A stretch of 64,000 nucleotides of DNA from Bombilactobacillus bombi (GCF_003522965.1 NZ_CP031513.1:1178001-1242000), one strand, 5' to 3'; numbered from the stretch's first letter, positions 1 to 8,872 are shown. Made by a program: numbers and translations. The notes: generated by a model from the letters alone, not told the origin.

Positions 1-2098
1 CATGTGAATAAAGCTTTAGTGCGTTATCAATGTCTTTACTAAAAGTATCGGGATATTGAAAAGTGACAATCTGTCCCCAAGTTTTACCGCGGTCATAAAT
101 TCGATTAGTTCTGGAAAAAGCTTGAATCAAATTTTGCGGATTTAATGGAGGACGGTCCAGATATAAAGCTGCCAAGTTCGGAGCATCAAAGCCAGTTAAA
201 AGCCGATCAACTACAATAACTAAATCTAATTGTTGCCCTGGCAGTTGATATTGTCTTTTTTTGTGGGCTAAACGATCATTGACATTGCGATTATAAGCTG
301 CCAATTCTCCCATCGAAAAGTTGGTTTGAAACATTTTATTATAATCAGCTAAAGATTGTTTCATTTCGTCTTGATTAGCTTGTGATTCAGCTTCATTTTG
401 AGAAATTGAGTACGTAATTGCTATCCGTGGAAAGTCAGGCGCCACTTGTAATACTCGCTTGGGCACTTCTCCTTGAGCAATAGCCTCTTTAAAGAGACGA
501 TAATACTTTTGAGCTTGTTTAATTGAAGAAGTAGTAAAAATAGCTGAATAGCGATGTCCATTCATTAAACCTTGCTTGCGATAAGCTAATTTTAAGACTT
601 TTTGTACTACTGTGTGCATATGTTCTGGTGAAGCGTAAACACTATCTAACTGGGATGTATTAGATTCATCTTGAGTGCTCAAGCTTCCCTGATTTTCAAT
701 TTTAAATCCTAAAACTGCTTGATCCCGAATAGCATCTTCAATTGTATAAGTATGCAGTACCGGACCATATAATTGTTCTGTGGTTCGGGCATCTTGTCCA
801 TTTTCTGCACGGGCATTTTCGGCAAAAATAGGTGTCCCGGTAAAGCCATACCACAAAGGTTGACGCGTAAAGAACTTATCTAATTCCCGTTTTTGCGTCG
901 GCGTCACCGCGCGATGACATTCATCCACAATGAACGCTAAGCGCAAATTCTTTAATTGTGCGTATTGCTGGGTAGCTAAAGTGTCACTTTCTAAACGTTT
1001 AAAAATTGCTTGTAGTTTTTGGCGGGTAGTAACTACCACATTGCGTTGACCATCTGTTAATTGTTCTGCTAAATCGTAACTGTTATTGGTTTCATTGACA
1101 CTAATTGTATCATTGCTGGCATAAGTCTGAAAAGCAGCAGTCGTCTGCATATCTAAATCTTTGCGGTCTATTAAAAAAATCGTCTTTTGCAAAGCAGGAA
1201 TTTGCAACAGATTACGTGCCACCTTGTAAGAAGTCAAAGTTTTCCCCGAGCCAGTGGTATGCCAAATATAGCCGGATTGACCTTGGCGTGAGGCTGCAAA
1301 AATGGCTTGAATTGCATGAATTTGATATGGCCGCAATAAAATGAGTCGGTGAGCTTCACTATCTAAAACCGTGTAATCAGCAATCATCTTATGAGCTGTC
1401 GGAATTGATAACACTTGCTGAGCAAAATCAAGATAATTATCTACTAAGTTGTTGTCAGCATCCACCCATGATGTTAAAAACTGAGCATTCAGTTTTTGTC
1501 CAGCGGAAATATAGCGTGTGCTGGTTCCATTAGTAACTACAAACATTTGCACAAAACAAAAAATATCAGTGAATTTACCTTCATTAATATACTTTTGAAT
1601 TTGATGGAAAGCTTTCATATAAGGCTGTTGGGGTGTCTTTAATTCGATATGAATCAAAGGCAAGCCATTAATTAACAGTGAAACATCAAATCTACGATCT
1701 TGATCCAAGACCAAATTTTTCGGTACTTGAACTTGATGCACTACTTCGTAAACCGAGGATCCACCCGAAATATTCGTATTGTCTAACACTAATAAGTTGG
1801 CATCTGGCAAACTGGAATCTTCCCGTTTTAAATGAAGATGCACCTGACGATTAGCTCCTACTAATACCGACGCCGCTCGATAAAAGTTAGGTTGCACCAA
1901 TTGGGATTGAATTGTGTCTTTTTCTGTGGGAGTGAGGTCAACATCCGCTAATTGATCTTGATTATTAGCAGTTAAAATCCGAAAAAAATTCTCCCATAAT
2001 TGGGATACCGTCTTTAAATCTTCGCGCAAGACCCATTGATTAACTCCTTGCGTCAAACGATTAATTAACTTAGCCTCCATTGCTGCTTCTTCAGTCAT
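1..2098 (-). CDS. hsdR: Type I restriction enzyme R subunit (HsdR), C-terminal part beyond the window
   Basis: This is the ATP-dependent translocase/nuclease subunit of a type I restriction-modification complex, acting on incoming DNA with HsdM and HsdS. About 699 residues are visible with no internal stop; the left edge cuts the gene. Seen in order: a nuclease-domain E152-L-K154 motif (PD-(D/E)xK type), a Walker A segment TTGSGKT near residue 283, a helicase DECH box near residue 391 and a downstream RTNRIYDRGK helicase motif. The start is the ATG at 2096-2098, preceded by AAAGGAG. It lies 18 bp after hsdS and is the last gene of the operon. The identification is firm from the motifs; the C-terminal HsdM-binding part cannot be checked here. 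Confidence 0.93.
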   Translation of the reverse strand, partial: MTEEAAMEAKLINRLTQGVNQWVLREDLKTVSQLWENFFRILTANNQDQLADVDLTPTEKDTIQSQLVQPNFYRAASVLVGANRQVHLHLKREDSSLPDANLLVLDNTNISGGSSVYEVVHQVQVPKNLVLDQDRRFDVSLLINGLPLIHIELKTPQQPYMKAFHQIQKYINEGKFTDIFCFVQMFVVTNGTSTRYISAGQKLNAQFLTSWVDADNNLVDNYLDFAQQVLSIPTAHKMIADYTVLDSEAHRLILLRPYQIHAIQAIFAASRQGQSGYIWHTTGSGKTLTSYKVARNLLQIPALQKTIFLIDRKDLDMQTTAAFQTYASNDTISVNETNNSYDLAEQLTDGQRNVVVTTRQKLQAIFKRLESDTLATQQYAQLKNLRLAFIVDECHRAVTPTQKRELDKFFTRQPLWYGFTGTPIFAENARAENGQDARTTEQLYGPVLHTYTIEDAIRDQAVLGFKIENQGSLSTQDESNTSQLDSVYASPEHMHTVVQKVLKLAYRKQGLMNGHRYSAIFTTSSIKQAQKYYRLFKEAIAQGEVPKRVLQVAPDFPRIAITYSISQNEAESQANQDEMKQSLADYNKMFQTNFSMGELAAYNRNVNDRLAHKKRQYQLPGQQLDLVIVVDRLLTGFDAPNLAALYLDRPPLNPQNLIQAFSRTNRIYDRGKTWGQIVTFQYPDTFSKDIDNALKLYSH

Positions 2099-2116
2099 TA
2101 GCAACTCCTTTTGAAT

Positions 2117-3373
2117 TTAAATAAACATATTTTGTAATAAGGACTTCTTAAGTGATTTTAAGTTGGTAAGTTTGTGGTTATTAGTTGATATTAACTGGTC
2201 TAATTCTTCAAAGAAAACACCAATTTTTTGTTGCTCTTTTAACATAGGAAAGAAAATCTCAATATTCAACAATTTATTTTTTGATATATTAAATCTTGAA
2301 ATTCCTTGAGCTAGAATAATAACTTTTTTTCTAAAATCATTAGAACGTAGCATAAATGCAAGATAATTTAAATCAAAATTATAATCAAGCCTATATCCAA
2401 AACAAAAACTATTAAGATAAACATTTGGAGAATTATATTTCCAAACACTGGACATACCAACTTCCATTGGAGTTTCAGAAGATATTGTAAAAAAAACATC
2501 CCCATACTTTATTTCATGTTGTTTATTATCAATTTCAATTGGCTCAACTTCTAATAATGAAGCTAAAGGATTTTTAAAAACATTCATATAAGTTACAAAT
2601 TTAGCTTTTCCATGTCCAAAATCTTTTTTAGATTTACCTGATAACCCTGAAAAAGCATGTCCTAGATTAACTAATTTTTCATGTTCCCATTCATCATTAA
2701 ATCCCACAAAACGAATTTCTGGTACCTTTTGGTTTTCACTAGCAAACATCTTCTGCAAAAAAGCTTTCTTGAGTAGTTCCAAGAGAGCAATTTTTTGCTG
2801 TTGCAGAGCTATTAGTTGATCGATTTTTTTTAGTAAATTACCAATATTTTCCTGTTCCATTTTTTCTTTAGGAACTTTACATGGAGTTTTTCTAATAATT
2901 TTCAAACCCAAGTTTTTTATTGTTGTTCCTGTTAAATTATTAATAAAATAATATATAATCTGTTCACTTTGTAGTAATTGATAAATGAATAGTTTAGAAT
3001 ACTTATTAGTTTCTAAAAATGCTACACTTTTGCTTAACATCACATTCTCATTATTATAATATGCTAAATTTCCAATAGTTCCATTAATAGACATTAATAT
3101 TGTATTATCATTTAATGATTTATCATTTTTAGATTGTTGAAAGTTATCAACCATTTTTGTTTCTTTATTAATAACAATTTTTCCATTAATTAGATTATTA
3201 CCATTAACAAAGGCTGTATTACCATTAATATTATAAATCGGAGTCCCGTGCAGTCCATCCCCAATTTTTAATAATATTTCTCCTAATTTTTTTGCTTCCC
3301 ACTCCTCCGTAAATCCTTGAAATCTAATTTTGGGGACTAACTTTTCTACTTTCATCTGTTTCCACTTTCTCAT
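2117..3373 (-). CDS. hsdS: Type I restriction specificity subunit HsdS, full length (two target domains)
   Basis: HsdS supplies DNA sequence recognition for the methylase and the restriction complex. The 418-residue protein has the usual duplicated plan: an N-terminal target domain beginning PKIRFQGFTEEW, a central helical spacer with KKIDQLIALQQQKI, a second target domain beginning PEIRFVGFNDEW, and a C-terminal helix with EELDQLIS that repeats the spacer. The gene starts a few bases after hsdM ends. The ATG at 3373 has no clear ribosome site; the ATG at 3355 sits behind a weak AGTGGA and is an alternative. The target-domain DNA looks more A/T-rich than hsdM, as expected if these domains are exchanged between strains. 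The recognition sequence cannot be read from this. Confidence 0.9.
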   Translation of the reverse strand: MRKWKQMKVEKLVPKIRFQGFTEEWEAKKLGEILLKIGDGLHGTPIYNINGNTAFVNGNNLINGKIVINKETKMVDNFQQSKNDKSLNDNTILMSINGTIGNLAYYNNENVMLSKSVAFLETNKYSKLFIYQLLQSEQIIYYFINNLTGTTIKNLGLKIIRKTPCKVPKEKMEQENIGNLLKKIDQLIALQQQKIALLELLKKAFLQKMFASENQKVPEIRFVGFNDEWEHEKLVNLGHAFSGLSGKSKKDFGHGKAKFVTYMNVFKNPLASLLEVEPIEIDNKQHEIKYGDVFFTISSETPMEVGMSSVWKYNSPNVYLNSFCFGYRLDYNFDLNYLAFMLRSNDFRKKVIILAQGISRFNISKNKLLNIEIFFPMLKEQQKIGVFFEELDQLISTNNHKLTNLKSLKKSLLQNMFI

Positions 3374-3379
3374 AGTTTT

Positions 3380-4954
3380 TTATTTTAAGACTTCTTTTAA
3401 AAGATCTAATGTGGCTTTGGCTTCTGGGGTAGTTCCAACTAATTCTGCCATCATAGTATTAATTTGATCTGTTAACTGCGCTTCTTCTTGTTTAATAGCC
3501 TTCATCTGCGTCAATAATTGATTTACATCTACTGGTTCTTCTTCTTCAAAGGTATCAACATACCGTGGAATGTTCAAGTTAAATTCATTTTCTTGAATTT
3601 CTTCAAAGGTAGCTAAATGAGCATACTTGTCGACATCCACGCGTTTTTGATAAGTGTCAATAATGCGTTGAATATCACTTTCGCGCAGAACATTTTGGGT
3701 TTTAACTTTTTCAAATTCTTTAGAGGCATCAATAAAGAGCACATTCCGGTCTGTTTTGTCCTTTTTTAAAACGACAATCGTAGTCGGAATACTAGTACTA
3801 TAGAATAAGTTCGCTGGTAACCCAATAATTGCTGCAATAGCACCATTTTCTAATAATTTTTGGCGAATTTTGCCTTCGGTACCCCCTCGAAACAAAATAC
3901 CATGAGGTAAGACAATCGCCATCGCGCCACTATGCTTCAAATGATAAAATCCATGCAACAAAAAGGCATAATCAGCTTTGGACTTAGGTGGTAATACTCC
4001 ATAGGCTGCAAAGCGGGGATCTTCTTTAAAGCCTTCGGCTGCGCTCCATTTTAAAGAATAAGGTGGATTCATTACTACTGCATCAAAGTTTGTTACTTCT
4101 TCAGCTGGCCAATCTTCATCCAACGTATCACCATTCCGTAAGACTTGGTTCGCCATCTCAACATGATGCAAAATCATATTCATCCGTGCTAGATTATAAG
4201 TGGAAGTGTTGATTTCTTGACCATAATAAGTAATTCGATCGGGATGTTTCACATAGTTTCGAAAATTTAACAATAATGAACCTGAACCCATAGCCGGGTC
4301 ATAGACAGTCATTCCTTTACTATAATCTTTATCTACTAAAGTTAAACGGGTTAACAATTCAGAAACCTTTTGCGGAGTATAGAATTCACCCGCCTTTTTA
4401 CCCGATTCAGAGGCAAATTGGCTAATTAAATATTCATAAGCATCACCTAAACTGTCTCCGGATGTCTTGACAATTTCTAATTTGCCAATAGCGGCAATGA
4501 CGCCAGCAATCGTATCCGCTTGCTTTTGTGCCGTATTGCCCAAACGCTTAGAATATAAGTCATAATCTTCAAATAAACCATCAAATTCTTTGCCTGTACT
4601 TTCCAGTTTATTAAAGGCATCACCTAGTTGTTTTAATTGAAAAGTATGATTCTGAACCGCTTTTAAAATATTTGTATAGGTATACTCTGGTGCAATGACA
4701 TAGCCAAAGGTCGCTTGTAGTTCTTGAATAAGATCCGTGTTGGATGCATTTTGTTCATAAAGTTGCTGTGCTTGAGTGAGCGTTGCTTCGTCTTCACCTA
4801 ATAATTCCGCTATTGTATACAATTGGCTATCAGATAAATATTTGTAAAAGACTGTTCCTAATAGATAATCTTTATATTGATTGGCATCCATTTTAGAACG
4901 TAAAGCGTCTGCAGCACTAAACAATCCATTTTCTAAGTTAGTTGTAGTGGTCAT
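3380..4954 (-). CDS. hsdM: Type I DNA methyltransferase subunit HsdM
   Basis: N6-adenine methyltransferase of the type I complex, using S-adenosylmethionine. Visible motifs are the AdoMet-binding DPAMGSGS starting at D219 and the catalytic NPPY at 296-299; the N-terminal helical domain precedes them. The reading frame opens at 4978, but the better start is the ATG at 4954 (protein MTTTTNLENG, 524 residues), because GGAGGAAAG lies just upstream. That ribosome site is built from the last codons of the half-size hsdS gene before it, whose stop is one base from this start, so translation is probably coupled. Length is normal for the family. The methylase identity is certain. Confidence 0.95.
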   Translation of the reverse strand: MTTTTNLENGLFSAADALRSKMDANQYKDYLLGTVFYKYLSDSQLYTIAELLGEDEATLTQAQQLYEQNASNTDLIQELQATFGYVIAPEYTYTNILKAVQNHTFQLKQLGDAFNKLESTGKEFDGLFEDYDLYSKRLGNTAQKQADTIAGVIAAIGKLEIVKTSGDSLGDAYEYLISQFASESGKKAGEFYTPQKVSELLTRLTLVDKDYSKGMTVYDPAMGSGSLLLNFRNYVKHPDRITYYGQEINTSTYNLARMNMILHHVEMANQVLRNGDTLDEDWPAEEVTNFDAVVMNPPYSLKWSAAEGFKEDPRFAAYGVLPPKSKADYAFLLHGFYHLKHSGAMAIVLPHGILFRGGTEGKIRQKLLENGAIAAIIGLPANLFYSTSIPTTIVVLKKDKTDRNVLFIDASKEFEKVKTQNVLRESDIQRIIDTYQKRVDVDKYAHLATFEEIQENEFNLNIPRYVDTFEEEEPVDVNQLLTQMKAIKQEEAQLTDQINTMMAELVGTTPEAKATLDLLKEVLK

Positions 4955-4955
4955 G

Positions 4956-5510
4956 TTACTTTCCTCCATTAAGGTCATTTTTATTTAAAATCGTGAGATA
5001 AAGCTGATTTAATTTTTGTAGATATTCTCGCTGTAAACGTTCCTGAATTAAGATAGTACGATAAAATTTGCCAATTTGCCGCTGTTCTTCTAATGGTGGC
5101 AATTTAATATTCAAATTTTTAATACTAGTGGCTGTGACACGGCGCAAAACTGTTCCTTCCATAGTACTATATAATTGACGTTTGACGCTATGAGATTCAT
5201 TAAATACGTAGCATAAATACCAAGCATCGACTTGTTGATTATCTAAGCTTAATTGCATAATGTGTTGCGGTAAAAGTTTTCCCACGGATAGCGGAGAAAC
5301 AACTGTTGCTCGATTAGTCATCATATTAATTATGAGATTACCAGCATTGGCTACCGCTTTTTGTATTATTGGAAGTTCTTCGCTCCAATAACCTTGACAC
5401 AAATCAATTTCCATATCATCATTGGTATAAGTAGCTGCATGATGAGGAGATTTCTTTAATTCTAAACTGTTTAAACCAGAACTAAATTGCGCAATTTGTT
5501 TGAGTTTCAT
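4956..5510 (-). CDS. Half-size HsdS-like specificity protein (one target domain)
   Basis: A 184-residue protein with one target-recognition domain followed by one long helix (PPLEEQRQIGKFYR, then a leucine-rich coiled stretch). This is about half of a normal HsdS. It is the first gene of the operon, with AAGGAG before its ATG, and its last codons carry the ribosome site of hsdM. Known precedent: half-HsdS proteins can dimerise and give a functional, symmetric specificity. Here it could replace or compete with the full HsdS encoded downstream of hsdM. It could also be a leftover of a larger gene, but the clean start, stop and coupling argue for a working gene. No recombinase gene or obvious inverted repeat for shuffling was seen nearby. 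Confidence 0.8.
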   Translation of the reverse strand: MKLKQIAQFSSGLNSLELKKSPHHAATYTNDDMEIDLCQGYWSEELPIIQKAVANAGNLIINMMTNRATVVSPLSVGKLLPQHIMQLSLDNQQVDAWYLCYVFNESHSVKRQLYSTMEGTVLRRVTATSIKNLNIKLPPLEEQRQIGKFYRTILIQERLQREYLQKLNQLYLTILNKNDLNGGK

Positions 5511-5528
5511 TCGTGGTCTCCTTGATTT

Positions 5529-5604
5529 ATTTCAGCTGATATATAAATCATAATATTTCAGCTGAAATATGTCAACAACTTTTTTAAAATATTTCAATTG
5601 AAAT
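5529..5604 (-). promoter_or_regulatory. Promoter of the restriction-modification operon with three palindromic operator-like sites
   Basis: On the minus strand a perfect -35 TTGACA (5570-5575) and a -10 TATGAT (5547-5552) are separated by 17 bases. The spacer is filled by the perfect palindrome ATATTTCAGCTGAAATAT (5553-5570). Related sites lie on both sides: ATTTCAGCTGAT at 5529-5540, between the promoter and the start codon, and ATTTCAATTGAAAT (perfect) at 5591-5604, upstream of -35. Centre-to-centre distances are 26 and 36 bases. A repressor bound here would block polymerase directly. Which protein binds is unknown; no regulator gene is linked to the operon in this window. Confidence 0.75.
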
Positions 5605-5633
5605 AAAACAGCCTCCATAAAGGAGGCTGTTTT
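5605..5633 (-). terminator. Rho-independent terminator after the anti-sigma gene
   Basis: Twelve-base arms AAAACAGCCTCC and GGAGGCTGTTTT around a five-base loop, directly after the anti-sigma stop codon. The A/T ends let it work on either strand; the gene order makes the minus strand the relevant one. Confidence 0.85.
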
Positions 5634-5634
5634 G

Positions 5635-6615
5635 CTAATATTCTGGTTTAATATAGGGTACGCGTTCAATTGTTGCCCCGGTTGAACTAGCACTAATCCA
5701 ATCGGCATTTTCTAATTGTTTAAAGTTTTCACTTTGACCTGTGACAATTACTCCATAAAACCGAGCTTTCTTTAAATCAGGATATTTTTTAGCATAGTAA
5801 GCAGCATATTGGGCTGGTTTGTAAGGTTGATCATTATTCAAAGTGAAAGTTTCTGTTAAACCTAAGGTCTGGGCTTGGGCAAGTAACTTGCGAAAATCTT
5901 GATAATCATGATTACTAATGCGATTATTATAGGCTTGAATACCTAAGTAGTTATTATTAGCGACTTCCAGACTATTATGCTTATTAGTCCCAATCCAATA
6001 CCAATTAGCATGTAAATTTTGAGGTAACTTTTGTTGAATTGCCTGATAAGTTAAAGGCTGCTTAAAGGTAAGGGCTACCTCAGCTACATAATTGGACATT
6101 TGCGCTACGCGTGGCAGTTCTTGGGGTTTAACTAACGAATCAGCTTTAAGGTGAGCTTGATATTGATTGTTATAAAACAAAGGTATCTTGGTTTGGGTGG
6201 TACGATCATAGTCCAGCACTTTAATTTTGTGAGATTTTTGAGTTTGAGAATGACTATCAACCACATTGGATAGCGCCATTGCATTGGTGAACAAATCATA
6301 ACGTCCTTCGACTGAACTCCAAGGAATCCGATAACCATCAATTTCTTTATAGCGATGGCTGATGATTTTGCCATGTTGATTATTATCATCAGCTAACAGT
6401 CGATCACTTGTTTGAATGTTTGGCGCCATAATTGTTGAGCGCATATCCATTTGTTTAAATAATTGGTTAGATTGCTGCCTTACTAAGTGTCCTGTAATTT
6501 TGTCAAAGCCAATCATTACTAAAGGTACTAAAATCACAATCAAGCCAATTGTCCACAGCCACCGTTTGATTTTGACTTTGCGAGCTAAATTTTCAAATTT
6601 TTGATTTTCATCCAT
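5635..6615 (-). CDS. Membrane anti-sigma factor (sigma factor regulator N/C domains)
   Basis: A 326-residue protein with a short cytoplasmic N-terminus, one membrane segment (about residues 18-38, WLWTIGLIVILVPLVMIGF) and a large outer domain. This matches the pattern of the sigma-factor-regulator proteins of Firmicutes, which hold an ECF sigma factor at the membrane and release it on an envelope signal. It overlaps the ECF sigma gene by 8 bases (ATGGATGA), a typical coupled pair. The ATG at 6615 is chosen because AGGAGA is properly spaced before it, while the in-frame ATG at 6624 abuts that site. The signal sensed cannot be told from the sequence. Confidence 0.8.
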   Translation of the reverse strand: MDENQKFENLARKVKIKRWLWTIGLIVILVPLVMIGFDKITGHLVRQQSNQLFKQMDMRSTIMAPNIQTSDRLLADDNNQHGKIISHRYKEIDGYRIPWSSVEGRYDLFTNAMALSNVVDSHSQTQKSHKIKVLDYDRTTQTKIPLFYNNQYQAHLKADSLVKPQELPRVAQMSNYVAEVALTFKQPLTYQAIQQKLPQNLHANWYWIGTNKHNSLEVANNNYLGIQAYNNRISNHDYQDFRKLLAQAQTLGLTETFTLNNDQPYKPAQYAAYYAKKYPDLKKARFYGVIVTGQSENFKQLENADWISASSTGATIERVPYIKPEY

Positions 6616-7102
6616 GATGTTCATCTCCTATAAGTTGTTTAAGTTTTCGTCGCAGACGATACAAACGCATTTTGACAGCTGCCACTGGGATTTGTAATTG
6701 ATCTGCCATTTGTGCTAGCGAATAGTTATCAACATATTTTAAACGTAATAATTGTTGATTTTCGGTGGACAATTGTTCTAATACTTGAACTAATTGCTGC
6801 TCTCGTGGTGATAATTTTTCTTCTGTTAATGGCCGTTGGAGGTCAGGAATAAGATATCTTTCCAGCAATTGTTGCCAATGTTGCTGACGGCGATAAGTAT
6901 CAATGTACTTCGTTTTTACCATGCGATACATATAGGGGCGCAATTGTTCTGGCGGCAAAATTAATTCCATTTCGAGTAATTTAACAAAGACATCTTGAAT
7001 GACATCCTCCGCGATTTGCGCTTGGGCTCCCTGCCTAATTAAATAATTACGTAATTCTAATAACATATCTTTGATTAATTCTTCATAACCATCAAGCTTC
7101 AT
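6608..7102 (-). CDS. ECF-type RNA polymerase sigma factor
   Basis: A 164-residue sigma factor. Region 2 lies at about residues 10-75 (includes AEDVIQDVFVKLLE and the following YMYRMVKTKYID), region 4 at about 108-157, with the helix-turn-helix YSLAQMADQLQIPVAAVKMR. There is no region 3, as expected for the ECF group. The frame opens at 7156, but the ATG at 7102 is preferred because AAAGGAGG lies just before it. It is co-transcribed with the anti-sigma gene that follows and is presumably autoregulated, although no ECF-type promoter was confidently recognised. Confidence 0.85.
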   Translation of the reverse strand: MKLDGYEELIKDMLLELRNYLIRQGAQAQIAEDVIQDVFVKLLEMELILPPEQLRPYMYRMVKTKYIDTYRRQQHWQQLLERYLIPDLQRPLTEEKLSPREQQLVQVLEQLSTENQQLLRLKYVDNYSLAQMADQLQIPVAAVKMRLYRLRRKLKQLIGDEHHG

Positions 7103-7160
7103 TGCGCCCCTCCTTTCACTTAAACAACGAATGAGAACTTCAAAAGTAACGCTCATAACA

Positions 7161-7203
7161 AAAAAATAATATGCTATTTCTATTTGGATGATAGCATATT
7201 ATT
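7161..7203 (-). terminator. Terminator after the threonine aldolase gene
   Basis: On the minus strand, arms AATAATATGCTAT and ATAGCATATTATT close a 13-base loop and are followed by a run of T residues. It separates the aldolase from the sigma-factor operon. Confidence 0.85.
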
Positions 7204-7221
7204 TGGTCTTCAAATATTTAA

Positions 7222-8247
7222 TTAAATCAAGTCAAGTAATTGATCAATGTCCTTTTCTGGAGTGGCCCAAGAAGTCACAAAACGAATAATCGTCTGGTTT
7301 TCATTATATTTTTCCCAACGAGTGAATAAGACTTGCTGACTCAATTCTTGGACTTTTTGATTATCCATAATGAAAAATTGCTGATTTGTAGGAGAATCAA
7401 TGTATAATTGATAACCTTTATCCAAAAATCCCTGTTTTAATTTTAAAGCCATTGCTACTGCATGTTGGCTAATATCAAAATAAAGATTATCCGTAAATAG
7501 TTCCAAAAACTGCAAACTATTTAAGCGGCCTTTAGCCAGCAAAGCACCGTGTCGTTTGACAAAAGAATAAAATTGTTCTGGTTCATTATTTTTGGTGAAA
7601 ACAACTGCTTCCCCGCATAAAGCTCCGATTTTGGTCCCACCAATATAAAATACATCAGCTAATTGGGCAATATCTTTAATTGTCATATCGGCAGCAGCAC
7701 TCATTAATCCATAACCGAGGCGGGCGCCATCAATATAAAGCGGCAAGTGGTATTTATGGCAAACAGTTGCCAAATCCGTTAACTCTTGCTTGGAATAAAG
7801 TGTTCCATATTCAGTAGGATAAGAAATATATACCATCCCCGGGAAGACCATCTGTTGATAACTGTCATCTTCATAAAAGTTTTGCACATAATCAGCCACA
7901 GTTTGAGCCTGTAATTTGCCTGCTTTTCCTGGCAAAGTTAAGACTTTATGTCCTGTAAATTCAATGGCTCCTGCTTCATGCAAGTTAATGTGCCCACTAT
8001 CAACAGCAATGACACCTTGATAACTTTGCAAGAGTGCATCAATGACAATCTGATTGGTTTGGGTTCCACCAGTCAAAAAACAAACTTTGGCCTGGGGACA
8101 ATCAATGGCGTCTTTAATCTTCGCTGTGGCCTCAGTAGTAAAATTGTCCGTCCCATAACCAGTTGCTTGTTGCAAATTGGTATCCACTAAACGTTGCAAC
8201 ACTTTGGGATGGGCACCTTCGGAATAATCATTCAAAAATGAAATCAA
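7222..8247 (-). CDS. Low-specificity L-threonine aldolase (PLP-dependent)
   Basis: Cytosolic enzyme of the beta-eliminating lyase family that splits L-threonine or L-allo-threonine to glycine and acetaldehyde. The PLP lysine is K206 in GGTKIGA; the upstream YIDGARLGYG segment carries the conserved Asp-Arg pair. The frame opens with an ATG at 8265, but that ATG is part of the ribosome site ATGAAGGAGGG. The TTG at 8247 is at the right distance and gives the family-typical beginning ISFLNDYSEGAHP, a 341-residue protein. It is transcribed alone, with a -10 TATAAT at 8271-8276 and a strong terminator behind. Identification by family pattern is strong; the exact substrate preference is not visible. 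Confidence 0.88.
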   Translation of the reverse strand: MISFLNDYSEGAHPKVLQRLVDTNLQQATGYGTDNFTTEATAKIKDAIDCPQAKVCFLTGGTQTNQIVIDALLQSYQGVIAVDSGHINLHEAGAIEFTGHKVLTLPGKAGKLQAQTVADYVQNFYEDDSYQQMVFPGMVYISYPTEYGTLYSKQELTDLATVCHKYHLPLYIDGARLGYGLMSAAADMTIKDIAQLADVFYIGGTKIGALCGEAVVFTKNNEPEQFYSFVKRHGALLAKGRLNSLQFLELFTDNLYFDISQHAVAMALKLKQGFLDKGYQLYIDSPTNQQFFIMDNQKVQELSQQVLFTRWEKYNENQTIIRFVTSWATPEKDIDQLLDLI

Positions 8248-8341
8248 TAATAGTCCCTCCTTCATAATTAATTATACATAACAGTTTGGCATAAATTACT
8301 ATCTAGTACAACCAAATAAAATCCGATTTTGTAACTCATAT

Positions 8342-8377
8342 TTGCATTCATCCAAAAAGTGTAGTATGCTACACTTT
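8342..8377 (+). promoter_or_regulatory. Promoter and MarR-type operator of the marR-exporter operon
   Basis: A -35 TTGCAT (8342-8347) and a -10 TATGCT (8365-8370) are spaced by 17 bases. The -10 lies inside a perfect inverted repeat AAAGTGTAG-4-CTACACTTT (8356-8377). Its position, just before a marR gene, fits autorepression that also controls the exporter behind it. Confidence 0.7.
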
Positions 8378-8390
8378 CGAGGTGATAATT

Positions 8391-8846
8391 TTGAAAACAA
8401 ATATTAATAATTTAGGTTCTTTAATTAAAATTGCAAATACACTCATTGAAAAAGAGCTTAATTTGCGGATGAATAAACTTTTTGCTGAGTACAATTTAAC
8501 TGGACCACAAGTAACTTTATTAATTTATCTTTATGAGGCTCAAGAACGCCCAGTTTCGCAAAAAGAAGTCGAAACGGTCTTTTTTCTAAGTCATCCTACT
8601 ACTCGTAGTATTGTTAAGCGTTTGACCAGTAAAAAACTTATTATCTCTAACCCCTCTGATAAAGATCGCCGCCAAATGATTTTACAGCTTTCAAAAGAGG
8701 GCAATAAATTTATTAGTACTAACATTACAACGATTTATCAAAATATGGACCAAATCAACCAAAAAATAACGCACAATTTGACAGAGTCCAATCAAGGGCA
8801 ATTAGTTGCTAATTTACAGCAAATCATTAATAACTTTCAAGATTAG
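8391..8846 (+). CDS. MarR family transcriptional regulator
   Basis: A winged helix-turn-helix repressor of about 152 residues. The core is seen in the stretch with TGPQVTLLIYL, VSQKEVE, HPTTRSIVKRLTSKKL and the wing SDKDRRQ, the standard MarR layout between N- and C-terminal dimerisation helices. The frame opens with GTG at 8382, which is part of the ribosome site GAGGTG; the TTG at 8391 is better spaced. The stop is 26 bases before the DHA2 exporter, which it very probably represses through the palindrome overlapping the promoter, with relief by a toxic ligand. The ligand is unknown. Confidence 0.85.
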   Translation: MKTNINNLGSLIKIANTLIEKELNLRMNKLFAEYNLTGPQVTLLIYLYEAQERPVSQKEVETVFFLSHPTTRSIVKRLTSKKLIISNPSDKDRRQMILQLSKEGNKFISTNITTIYQNMDQINQKITHNLTESNQGQLVANLQQIINNFQD

Positions 8847-8872
8847 TTGACTTCATAGATAAGGAGAAAAGT

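Noticed and set aside
1105-1344. A 79-codon plus-strand open frame opposite hsdR
   Set aside because: Antisense to a clearly conserved helicase region; a shadow.
2117-5510. An invertible specificity-switch (shufflon) between the two hsdS genes
   Set aside because: They are in the same orientation on either side of hsdM, no inverted repeats were recognised and no recombinase gene is nearby.
6132-6389. An 85-codon frame inside the anti-sigma gene
   Set aside because: Other-frame shadow with no start context.
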